Below, in pieces: positions 1 through 6,244 of a stretch of DNA of 6,244 nt. A program made the translations under genes and the position numbers. The DNA lies in NCBI GenBank assembly GCA_012514855.1, contig JAAYZL010000539.1:1-6244 (forward strand). Reading direction: 5' to 3'. Source of the stretch: Clostridiales bacterium (GTDB taxonomy: Bacteria; Bacillota_A; Clostridia; Christensenellales; Aristaeellaceae). The notes beneath the pieces are model-generated. The model was not told the origin of the DNA. It saw only the letters and a list, made by a program, of their open reading frames with translations, and ran no database searches. Position 1 is the stretch's first letter. Each line of letters starts with the position of its first letter.

Positions 1-3000
1 TCCTCGAGGCTTCCATGGGCGTCCGGCATCGTGATGATGACGTTGTCCCCCGCGAGCATGCCCAGCAGGTACTTGAGCCCGGTAACCTTGACGAAATTCT
101 GCGTCTGGCCGGCCGTTCCGCTGCTCACGACGCTGCCGTCGGAGCCGACGCGGATGCCGTTTGGCAGCGTGAAGTAGAGGATGTCGCCGATCGTCTCGAT
201 GGTCAAGTACGTAACCCTGCCGTATTTGACCAGGGTCTTCGCGCCGTCCGCCTCCGCGGCCGCGAGATTCCAGTTCGTGCCATCGTAATACCAGTACCTG
301 CCTTGCACGTCGACCGCCACGACATCGGTCAGGCGCTCGAGCGTGACGGGTTGCCCCGGCAGCGGTCCGGCCAGGAGCATGATGACCGGCTGAATCGCCT
401 CCGACAACCCGGTGTAGCTGTTCAAATGCGCGCCGACGTTGGAAATCGTCATGAAGTCCGACTGGTAGGTCGACCCGTCGTACGCGGCATTGAACTCGCT
501 GACGCCGTTTTTGTCGTTGTCGACGAGCATCAGTACTTTCCCGCCCGTCGAGATGTAGAGCAGGTCGTGGATGCGGTACCCGTTGCCGGTCACGAAGTCG
601 TTCGAGGGAAGCGCCGTCAGCTTGATCGGTATGTCCTTGATCGGCCCGTCGATGTCGGCGTAGCTGTTGTTGTTTTCCGAGGCGTAGATGCCCACGTGGT
701 AGTAGGTGTCCTCATCCTCCGGGTTCGCGGGGGTGATCAGGATCGACGCCGCGCGCATCTTCGTGTACCGGACGGTCAGTTCGTAGTCGTTGAGGTACGG
801 GCCGCCGTTGGTCGCCCAATGTGTACCGTCATTTGCAATAGAGATATATCCGCCATTGTCTTCCCAGTCGGTCACTAGGCTGTGCGCATAGAAGAAATCG
901 TCCTGAATGGAGATGTTCCTCTTGCTATTCCAGTTCAAGTACACATCGTTCAGCTGCGTCCCGGCCGCAACATGGTACGCGCCATTGATCTGCGTAACCG
1001 GCAGTTCCCTATACTCCTCGTTGTACCACCCGAAGCCCGAATCTACCGCGCCGCGATAGAACCACTTGCCATCCGAAATGCGGTATTTGATTGTGAGCCC
1101 GCTGATCCCCAGGAAATTGTCGATTCCGACGTATTGCACCGAGGAACTGGGATACTCGTAGTCGAGCACGAGCGTTCCGATCATGCTCTGCGCGAACCCA
1201 TACCAGTAATCCCCTTTGCTCTTCCAAAGATCTGCCATTCCTTGATCTACCGTGACACGGTTGCCGTTACCATCATAGTAGTAGACTAGGCTATCCTCGG
1301 AAGTACCGACCTGCTCCTCGACCTCGCCCTCGCCGCCGATGACAAACGCCTCGAGCGTGTCGCCGGTCTTCTTCAGCAGGTACATCTCGTCTTCGTCTTC
1401 GTCCATAATGTTGGCCCAAGATACCTGCCGGTTCTGGAGCCAATAGTAGTCGGAGCCGGCCGCGGACTTCCAGAGAACCAGATTCACCTCATGGAATTCC
1501 GCCTTGGGCACGGTTACGCCGTCGATCACCTCGGTGCCCGTGATCACGGAGTAGGTGAATTTAAACTGCCCTGCGCCCGTGTCGACGTTGCCGATCAGCC
1601 AGTTTGCGTCGATGACGGACAGGAGCGTCTGGAAGTTCGCACCCGCCTTCAAGGTCAGTTCGCCGGTCAGAAGGTCGAGGCTGACGCCGGTGCCGAGACC
1701 CACCTCGACGATGTCGCTTCCTTCGTAGGTGAAGGAGTAGTCCTTGAGCGTCGTGTTCACCTCGGTCGAGCCGACAAGCTCCGTGACGCGCACGATCTCG
1801 CCCTGCGCGTTAATGTAAAGCGTGGTTCCGTTGGGCAGCAGATAGACGTAGGCCTCGTTCGCGATGTTGTATCCCTGCAAATAGCGCTCGAGCCCCTCCG
1901 CGTCGATCGTCGCGTTCGCCGTCAAGCCCTTCATCGTGCCGCTCACGTATTCAAGCGTCCCCGGCAGCGGCATCGTGATGACGGTCGAGCCCTTGAGGTT
2001 GTAGATGCGGATGCCCTCGGAGAGCAGGAGATCATTGTCGCCCACGGCCAGAAGCGTCATCACCTTGAGCGTCGGCGCGAAGGCGCTCGTGTCGTTCCCT
2101 GCGAGCACCTCGGCCTGCGTGTCCTTTTCGATGAACCTGACCGGCGTCAGCTGCATGTAGCTCCATCCGGACGTCTGGGCGTTCAGCACGCCCTCGGCAG
2201 TGCCCAACAGGAACAGAAACGCGGCGAAGCGACTGTCTGCGCCGGTGCCGATGTTCGCGGCGTTTTCGATGGTGAGCACGTGCGTCCAGATGGGCGCCGC
2301 CTTAGCGCCTGCGGCGCTGATGACCGTCACATACCTTGCCGAGGTCAGATTGCCCCCGGTCTCGCCTATCCAGCGGAAGATTGTCGTTCCGGTGCGGTCC
2401 GAGATCAGATCGGAGACGTGCACATCGCCGTCCAGGCGGTTCTCGACGATGATCGTCGGTGTCTGATTTGTGCTGTCCGCGCGGCTGAAGCCGTGGCCGC
2501 CCGAGACCGAGGGGTTGATGAAGTTCGCGTTTTCGACGGTGATCCGCGTGATTTCAAGGTTCTTGTCGGTGCGGTTCGTGATCAGCACCTCGGGGATAAA
2601 GCGCTGGTTATAGATGATGTAGCCAGTGCCGGTATGCGCGCCGAGGTAGAGCGTTCCGGGCAGCGGGTTCGCGAGCGGCAGTATCGTGACCGTGTCCCCC
2701 GATACGGAGAACAGGTTCATGTTCTCCTTGGGGAGACCGACCTGGCGGATGCCGCGCTCGGAGATGTCGATGGCGATGCCGACCGCCGCGTCGCCGATGT
2801 GGAAGCCGACGCCGGTGGCGATATCCATCGTCCGCGTGTTGGTGATTCCGCCGTTGCGGTCGTCGCTCGCGGACGCGATGCCCGTACGGCGCGTGTGTGG
2901 GTACTGATTGACGTTGGCGTTGAACTGGAGCGCGTCGACCGTCACCTTCGCGCCGTGCACATCCGTCCCGCCTTTGAGGTAGACGTTGGTCTTGGTGTAG

Positions 3001-6000
3001 CTGCTGCCGAGTTCAGCTATCGCGGTCGCGTCGCCGATGCCCTGCGCGAACGAGTAGGCATCGTTGATGATGTGCGCCGAGCGCCATGCCGGGCGGGCCT
3101 CGGCCTGGATCACGACGACGTCGTAGCCCCTAACGGTCGCGTTCGTGAGGTTGACTTCGCTCGTGATATAGGCGTGCGTCCTGCTCTCCGAATCGACGTT
3201 CACGCCCAGGCCGCGGCCGCGCGAGTATGACTGCATGAAGAAGTTGAGCTTTCCGATGTAGCTGCGGATGTCGACATTCTTGCCGAGGATGTCGAGCTTG
3301 CCGGTGCCCGTGCTGCCAAGGTTGACCTTCGAGGTGAGCGTCAGCGTGCCCAGTGCCTTCGCATCCGGCTCGTTGCCGACGCCCGAGTTGTAGACGTGCG
3401 AGTAGGCGTACGCGCGATTGATCGAAGCGTCCGCGTAGACCTTCACGTACCCGAACGTGTTCTTGAGCTTCGCGCCAATCGCGATGTTCGCCGTGGCGGT
3501 CGTTGAGACGTCCGTGTAGGTGCGCGTGTCGCCGATGGCGACAAACCCGGTGCTTTCCACGCGCGCGGTCGTCGTGATGTCGTCCTCCGCGCCGCCGACC
3601 GCCTTGATCGTGAGCGTTCCGAAGTCCGCCTCGATGTCCGCGCCCGCTAGGATGTCCGCGGTCACGGCGCGGGTGAGGCTGTTCTTCGCCTGCATCGTGG
3701 ATCCGTTGTAGAAGCCCCCGTCCGAATTCGCATGCGTGAGTGCATACATGTATGCGTTCGAATCGGCCTGGATGAGTACATTCTCCGTCGCGAACAGCTT
3801 CGACGCGCCCACTCCGACCTTCATCACACAGTCGATGGTATTGCTGCCGTAGGTCGTGGAGACGCTCACGACGACGCCGATGCTTGATGACTTCGCTTCG
3901 GATCTCGCGCGCGTATAGTCCTTCGCGCGGATGTTGATGTGCCTCCCGGCGGTTACAGTGCAGTTGTCCTTGACGCCAGCGTAGGTGTCATAGTAACTGC
4001 TGGTCGGAAGCGAGGAGCTTTCAATCGTCCCGATGGCGAAAGTGCCGCCCTTCTGGATTACTGCCTCGGCGTAGCCGGTATTGTAGGCATAGAGGTCGAC
4101 GTCGATCTCTGCCTTAACGATCGCGCCGTCCGCGATGAAGACCTCCGCGACTTGCTTTTTCGTGGACTTACCGACATAGGCCTTCGCTTCGGACAACGTC
4201 GCACTGACAAGCGCCGCGGATCCGCCTGCGGTCGCGAGCGCATAGGATGTCAAATTGCTCTCGGCATCGAGATCGACGGAGCCATCCGTCGCCGTGACCT
4301 TGCCGCCGCTGATCTTTGCGACCGTCTTGTCGGCCGTATAGCTCTCGGCGTAGAGATTGCCGAACGCGGTCAGGCTCACCGAGGTTCCGTTCTCGGCACG
4401 CGCGTTCGCCAGGTTGATCGTTTGCACATGCACCTCGACGGATTTAGACGAAAGGTCGATGTCCGCGATGTACCCGGTGTTCACGCTCGAGCTGTTGGCG
4501 TAAGCGCTGTTCGTGCTCGCGGCAATCAGGCTAAGAGAACCTGCCGGGCCGCGGACGGTCGCCTTCGCGCCGTGCGTGCCCGCGCCGCTCTCGGGGACGT
4601 TCAGTTTCGAGAGGATCTCGACCTTGCCGAAGACCGTCGCGGAGCCGGTTCCGAACGCGTAAGCGTTCTGCTGGGCGTTCAGGTTTGCCGTGACCTTGTT
4701 GACGGCCACTTTCACGCCCGAAATGCTCAGCCGGGGCGATTTGACCTCGGCGATGGCGTCGGCGGTGGCTTCGACGCTTACAAGCACGTCTTCCAGCACC
4801 GTGAGATCGCCGTCGCTTCCGAATCCCGCGTTGCCGGAGACGGACGTGTTGGCCTTGGCCTCGTTGTAGTTGGCGTCTACAAGGCTCGCATTCAGGCCGC
4901 CGGCCGCGCCGGTCTTAGCTATACTGTACACCGTGTAGATGGACTTGACGTTGACGCTCCCGACGCTGCTCTTCCCCGCTCCGGCCTTCATCGAAGCCGT
5001 GAACGTACCGGCGGCGTCCGCCTCGACGAATATGAGGCTGACGTTGACGAGGGAGACCGTGACGGTCTGCTCGCGAATCTGCGCTAGCGCGTAGGACTTT
5101 GCGTTTGTTGTGACGTTCACCGCGCCCGCGACGCTTGTGAGTACCGCGTCCAAGACCTCCGCGGAGACCTTCGCGGTCACGGAAGCCTTCGCAGAGCTTG
5201 TTTTGCCGCCGACGAGGCTGATACCCGTGGCGTTGCCGCTGTTACTTCCGACGGTCGCGGTCGCGGCGTAGTTGTTCGTGGAACTACCGGTGTTGAAGTT
5301 GGATGTGACGGTCACGCTCAACGCCGTCACGTTCGCGTCCTTGAGAATCGCTTTCTGCGTGCCGGAGACCACCGCCGACACGACGTTGACCGCGAGGCTG
5401 ACGCCGGTGATGTTCAAATTTACGCCCTGAATGTCTGCGGTCGCCTTCGCGGTCCCGTTCGCGGTCGCGCTGAGTGCGCCGGTCTTGATCGTCCCCGCGC
5501 CGTCAACCCCGGACGTCGAGGAGGCGTTCGTTTCGGCGTAGGCGACGTTGCCCTGGATCGAAACCAGCTCAAGCCTCGCGCCCCAGTTCGGCTGTGCGGA
5601 GACGGCGTTCGCGTTGACCCTGTAGGTGCTGTCGATCGTGATTCCCGAGGCCTCGATGTTTCCGCTCGCGGTCGCATTGAAGCCACCCTTGGCGTAGGCG
5701 TAGAGCACGTTGACGCCGATGCCGATGGCGGACGCCGTGAGCACGTCGTTGGCGACGGTCGAATTCGCGTAGGAATCGCCCTTCGCGTAGATCGTCAGAG
5801 CGCCGGTTAATGTCAGGTTCGCCGCGATAACCTGCGCGCCGCCCGTCGCGTTCGCGGTGGCGACGGCGGAGTTGGCCTTCGAGTTGACGCCCGCGAGCGA
5901 CGCGCTGCCGTTACCGCCGTTCGAGCCGAGCGTCGCCGACGCGCCCTTCGCTTTGTCCTTGTTGAGCTCCGAGGTCACGCTCGCGCTCGTGCCGTGGATC

Positions 6001-6244
6001 GTGATGTCCTGGATGTACGCCTTTTGCGTGGCCGACAGCAGCGCCGCCATCGCGTTCGCCGCGATGTTGGCCATGCCGCCAGAGACATTGGGCCGATAGA
6101 CGGTCGCCTCCGCGTAGGCTTCGCCGGTCGCGGTGACGGTGACTTTTTTTGCCGTGATTGCGCCCGCTCCCGCGATGTACGCGTTCGCCCCAGAAGAGTT
6201 CGCGGCGACGGCCACGTTGACCTTGATGGTCGCGTAGTACGAGA
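1..6244 (-). CDS. Giant repetitive surface/secreted protein, internal fragment (both ends outside window)
   Basis: One minus-strand frame (codon first bases at 6242, 6239 and so on down to 5) stays open for all 2,080 codons. Its codon use is consistent, with strong GCG/GCC, ACG, AAC, GTC and GGC preference. There is no start region or stop, so the intact protein exceeds 2,080 residues. Residues 1-1110 are an Ala/Val/Thr/Ser/Asn/Gly-rich beta-repeat array (24 Ala in the first 100 residues). Residues 1111-1417 form a transition and a beta module. The remainder is Tyr/Trp/Asp-rich with small repeated motifs. I found only two Cys, no enzyme active-site signature, no transmembrane helix, and no signal peptide or anchor (expected at the missing ends). 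Alternating hydrophobic residues with Gly/Asn turns suggest a beta-solenoid exoprotein acting in adhesion or as a surface layer. That role is inferred, and no named family can be assigned. The frame is very secure; the function is uncertain. Confidence 0.93.
3..50 (-). repeat. Boundary motif, copy 4 (GDNVIITMP)
   Basis: GDNVIITMPDAHGSLE corresponds to GSTVITMPLPGTLEY at 1947-1991: G-D/S-N/T-V-I-T-M-P and a final G-S/T-L-E. DAH replaces LP. It lies 36 residues after GIR and suggests that another module begins just beyond the window. Confidence 0.55.
126..179 (-). repeat. LPNG motif, copy 2
   Basis: LYFTLPNGIRVGSDGSVV matches the copy at 1785-1850 and includes a third GIR tripeptide (150-158), linking the LPNG motif to the boundary motif that follows at 3-50. 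Confidence 0.55.
264..299 (-). repeat. YYDG motif, copy 2
   Basis: RYWYYDGTNWNL resembles YYYDGNGNRV at 1254-1283. Three further aromatic residues surround it, suggesting an exposed aromatic patch. Confidence 0.4.
336..389 (-). repeat. PLPG boundary motif, copy 3 (variant)
   Basis: PVIMLLAGPLPGQPVTLE resembles copy 1 in having a V-I-x-L-strand, a small residue and PLPG, but has Gln for Thr and no preceding GIR. It precedes a second LPNG motif, as copy 2 precedes the first. Confidence 0.5.
495..521 (-). other. Calcium-loop-like DNDKNG motif
   Basis: VDNDKNGVSEF has Asp at loop positions 1 and 3, Asn at 5, Gly at 6, hydrophobic at 7 and Glu at 9, the arrangement of an EF-hand or dockerin-type DxDxDG calcium loop. 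Position 12 is Ala rather than Glu, and no second loop is adjacent, so it is not a complete dockerin. A single calcium-binding turn on a secreted domain is plausible. Confidence 0.4.
841..1320 (-). other. Lower-GC segment inside the giant ORF
   Basis: By hand count 255 of 480 bases are G or C (about 53%), against 63-70% in sampled 60-base lines elsewhere in the gene. Codons scarce in the rest of the gene (CTA, ATA, AGG, TAT, AAA, GGG) cluster here. The encoded protein is the Tyr/Trp-rich part of zone C, from YYYDGNGN through KWFYRG and GWYNEEY to FFYAHS. The reading frame passes through intact. It could be a domain acquired by recombination, or simply a part with different amino-acid demands. 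Confidence 0.55.
1254..1283 (-). repeat. YYDG motif, copy 1
   Basis: YYYDGNGNRV, pairing with RYWYYDGTNWNL at 264-299. The aromatic-aromatic-Asp-Gly turn followed by Asn is shared. It is short, so relatedness is plausible rather than proven. Confidence 0.4.
1386..1403 (-). other. Acidic cluster DEDEDE
   Basis: Six alternating Asp/Glu codons flanked by Met on both sides and followed by YLLKK. A related acidic-aromatic string, PEDEDTYYHVGIY, occurs near 679-717. Such clusters can bind cations on secreted proteins; binding here is inference only. Confidence 0.4.
1785..1850 (-). repeat. LPNG motif, copy 1
   Basis: YVYLLPNGTTLYINAQGEIV lies here. It pairs with LYFTLPNGIRVGSDGSVV at 126-179: aromatic-hydrophobic strand, L-P-N-G turn, strand, Gly-containing turn, then V/I-V. 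It looks like a beta hairpin used twice. Confidence 0.55.
1947..1991 (-). repeat. PLPGTL boundary motif, copy 2
   Basis: GSTVITMPLPGTLEY follows EGIRIYNLK. Compared with copy 1 it keeps G-x-T-V, the Pro and the LPGTL, but lacks the four residues before PLPG. It opens zone C. Confidence 0.65.
1992..2642 (-). other. Zone B: beta-rich exoprotein module
   Basis: Residues 1201-1417 hold short strand repeats: ITNRTDKNLEITRITVEN, TIIVENRLDGDVHVSDLI, SDRTGTTIFRW, then APIWTHVLTIENAANIGTG and DSRFAAFLFLLG. The I-x-N/V-E-N pairs and the GDVxVxDLIS...GTT order recall solenoid rungs in filamentous-haemagglutinin-like exoproteins. I know this as a general pattern and cannot place the sequence in a named domain. 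The FAAFLFLLG stretch (about 2196-2231) is too short for a membrane helix. A second GIR (2007-2015) lies at the exit, eight residues before the next boundary motif, so the module is bracketed by the same signal on both sides. Confidence 0.5.
2643..2699 (-). repeat. PLPGTL boundary motif, copy 1
   Basis: The protein reads GDTVTILPLANPLPGTLYL here, 18 residues after a GIR tripeptide. It matches the copy at 1947-1991 (GSTVITMPLPGTLEY) if four residues are gapped. It marks the entry into zone B. Confidence 0.65.
2700..2912 (-). other. Transition segment between repeat array and zone B
   Basis: These 71 residues follow the last array core. They contain PHTRRTGIASASDDRNGG and a hydrophobic/Gly stretch (GVGFHIGDAAVGIAIDIS), then ERGIR (GIR at 2745-2753), leading to the first PLPGTL motif. 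The sequence is less Ala-rich than the array, with more Arg and Asp. It probably closes the solenoid or links it to the next module. No family is recognised. Confidence 0.5.
2913..4226 (-). repeat. Later part of the array: single ~110-residue units
   Basis: Here the two-core long unit is no longer obvious and only the half unit is seen, with cores starting at 4226, 3878, 3548 and 3206 (spacing 116, 110 and 114 residues) and a final weak one at 3035. Useful landmarks are the turn and strand pairs DGAIVKAEIDVDLYA, GASKLFATENVLIQA, GADIEADFGTLTIKA, GAKLKNTFGYVKVYA and NATVRGYDVVVIQA. Both Cys of the window fall in this stretch (residues 761 and 805, codons at 3960-3962 and 3828-3830). Arg, Tyr and His become commoner toward the low-coordinate end, where the array gives way to zone B. 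Confidence 0.55.
4227..4718 (-). repeat. Long repeat unit, copy 3, shortened and diverged
   Basis: The first core (GVKVAVNKVTANLNAQQNAY) aligns well with copies 1 and 2, and the following GAKATVRGPAGSLSLIAAST aligns with GASATLGSNGGNGSASLAG of copy 1. The second core at 4341-4439 follows after 93 residues rather than 104-120, and the next core after only 71. The stretch ending LTSYALATAGG aligns with YTVYSIAKTGAAGG of copy 2, so homology holds but material is missing. The exact borders are a judgement. Confidence 0.55.
4719..5405 (-). repeat. Long repeat unit, copy 2 (about 229 residues)
   Basis: This unit begins with GVSLAVNVVSAVVSGTQKA and has its second core at 4935-5057 (VSLVNVSLIFVEADAAGTF). 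Its first core aligns with copy 1 at 5961-6080 and copy 3 at 4599-4718. Its tail (SISGVKVAVN reading into copy 3) matches the tail of copy 1 (NITGVSLAVN reading into copy 2), so the junctions are equivalent. The period is 223 residues from copy 1 to copy 2 and 229 from copy 2 to copy 3, measured between the Ser/Ser/Asn anchors at 6035, 5366 and 4679. Confidence 0.7.
5406..6080 (-). repeat. Long repeat unit, copy 1 (about 225 residues)
   Basis: This unit starts at the core GGMANIAANAMAALLSATQ and ends just before the matching core at 5405. Anchor SATQKAYIQD (6006-6035) pairs with SGTQKAILKD (5337-5366) in copy 2. From that Ser to a shared Asn, both copies are 25 residues with no gap and 11 identities. 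Beyond it, GASATLGSNGGNGSASLAG aligns with YAATATVGSNSGNATGISL of copy 2. The second half, from the GVNVLYAYAK core at 5717, aligns with the second half of copy 2. Each long unit therefore contains two 110-residue half units. Confidence 0.7.
6144..6150 (-). other. A7 homopolymer in frame as A_AAA_AAA
   Basis: The codons GCA AAA AAA GTC place seven A in the arrangement of a minus-one slippery heptamer. Slippage would read about 75 codons before meeting a stop. No stimulatory structure was identified, so it is more likely just an Ala-Lys-Lys run. Confidence 0.25.

Larger units (their letters stand above)
51..1946 (-). other. Zone C: Tyr/Trp/Asp-rich, non-array part of the giant protein
   Basis: Residues 1433-2064 lack the Ala/Tyr-Ala array. 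They are rich in aromatic and acidic residues with many short strand-like segments: TLKDYSFTYEGSDIVEVGLG, GELTLKAGANF, SDYYWLQNRQVSW, GDYWYGFAQS, GKWFYRGAVDSGFGWYNEEY and RYWYYDGTNW. Small motifs recur: PLPG, LPNG, YYDG, and acidic DEDEDE and PEDEDTYY. The composition suggests one or more compact beta domains exposed to solvent, possibly binding modules carried on the solenoid. No enzyme motif was seen. The pairing PLPG then LPNG occurs twice (1785-1991 and 126-389), with 43 and 65 residues between the two motifs. This suggests two diverged modules separated by unrelated sequence, the part at 841-1320 having a different base composition. Confidence 0.5.
2913..6227 (-). repeat. Degenerate ~110-residue beta-repeat array (protein level)
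   Basis: Twelve copies of a core of about 35-50 residues can be aligned by eye. The typical form is a hydrophobic G-V-x-V-A-V-N-like strand, a run ending in an AYI/KAY-like strand, a G-A/N-A-x-I/V-x-A turn, then V-x-V-x-A/S and often a following A-Y-A. Cores lie at 6111-6227, 5961-6080, 5613-5717, 5292-5405, 4935-5057, 4599-4718, 4341-4439, 4080-4226, 3756-3878, 3417-3548, 3096-3206 and 2913-3035. From the second core on, spacing between core starts is about 120, 104, 116, 113, 93, 71, 116, 110, 114 and 57 residues. The first, third and eleventh cores (IKVNVAVAAN..., GVNVLYAYAK..., GVNVDSESRTHAYI...) are the cleanest. The pattern is as expected for a right-handed beta-solenoid. Copies are diverged in DNA, so the array is old rather than a recent expansion. 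The later cores are the weakest alignments. Confidence 0.75.

Noticed and set aside
1009..1227. Short minus-strand open frame in another phase
   Set aside because: It overlaps the giant frame on the same strand out of phase, is Arg-rich, and has no supporting motif.
15..1289. Two plus-strand open frames (15-878 and 882-1289)
   Set aside because: Both are antisense shadows. The minus strand reads coherent repeated motifs (PLPG, LPNG, YYDG) through the same bases.
2196..2231. Hydrophobic stretch FAAFLFLLG as a membrane helix
   Set aside because: About ten residues long and followed by Gly, Thr, Glu and Gly, so too short to span a membrane.
1491..3230. 579-codon open frame on the plus strand
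   Set aside because: It is antisense to the continuous minus-strand frame. Its product is Arg/Val/Asp/His-rich with no recognisable domain, which is what the complement of Ala/Thr/Asn/Val-rich GC codons gives.
3939..5087. 382-codon open frame on the plus strand
   Set aside because: Same antisense effect. The product is Arg/Asp/Val/Gly-rich without domain features, while the opposite strand carries an aligned protein repeat.
5420..5686. Minus-strand 88-codon open frame rich in Arg, Pro and Ser
   Set aside because: It is an out-of-phase shadow of the repeat array. The in-phase sequence aligns with other repeat copies.
2913..6227. Recent tandem DNA duplication
   Set aside because: Copies align at protein level but I saw no long identical DNA runs between them, so a recent duplication or assembly artefact is unlikely.

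Overview
The whole window is the interior of one very large gene on the minus strand. Reading the complement from 6242 downward gives 2,080 consecutive sense codons with no stop. Neither the start nor the end of the gene lies in the window. I found no other gene, RNA gene, promoter, terminator, insertion sequence or CRISPR array. The long open frames on the plus strand are antisense shadows of this GC-rich, Ala/Thr/Val-rich coding sequence.

In protein order (high to low coordinates) there are three zones. Zone A (about 6244 to 2913, residues 1-1110) is a degenerate beta-strand repeat array rich in Ala, Val, Thr, Ser, Asn and Gly, with frequent Tyr-Ala dyads. A core of about 40 residues recurs roughly every 110 residues, and two consecutive cores form a longer unit of about 225 residues that is clearly duplicated between 6080 and 4719. 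Zone B (about 2912 to 1992) is a less Ala-rich beta module, flanked on both sides by a shared motif (GIR, then G-D/S-T-V-x-I/T, then PLPGTL). Zone C (about 1991 to 1) is much richer in Tyr, Trp, Asp and Glu. It carries small repeated motifs (PLPG, LPNG, YYDG), a calcium-loop-like DNDKNG sequence and acidic clusters, and includes a stretch of clearly lower GC at 841-1320.

The composition fits a secreted or cell-surface beta-solenoid or adhesin-like giant protein: few Cys, no catalytic motif, no long hydrophobic helix, and many strand-turn repeats. The zone A pattern resembles what I recall of repeats in giant exoproteins of Chlorobium and of PVC-group or Omnitrophota-like bacteria. It is a resemblance of pattern, not a database match.

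The organism is a bacterium with moderately high GC (near 60% by eye) that favours GCG, GCC, ACG, AAC and GTC codons. A free-living or host-associated anaerobe with giant surface proteins would fit, but the phylum cannot be fixed from this window.
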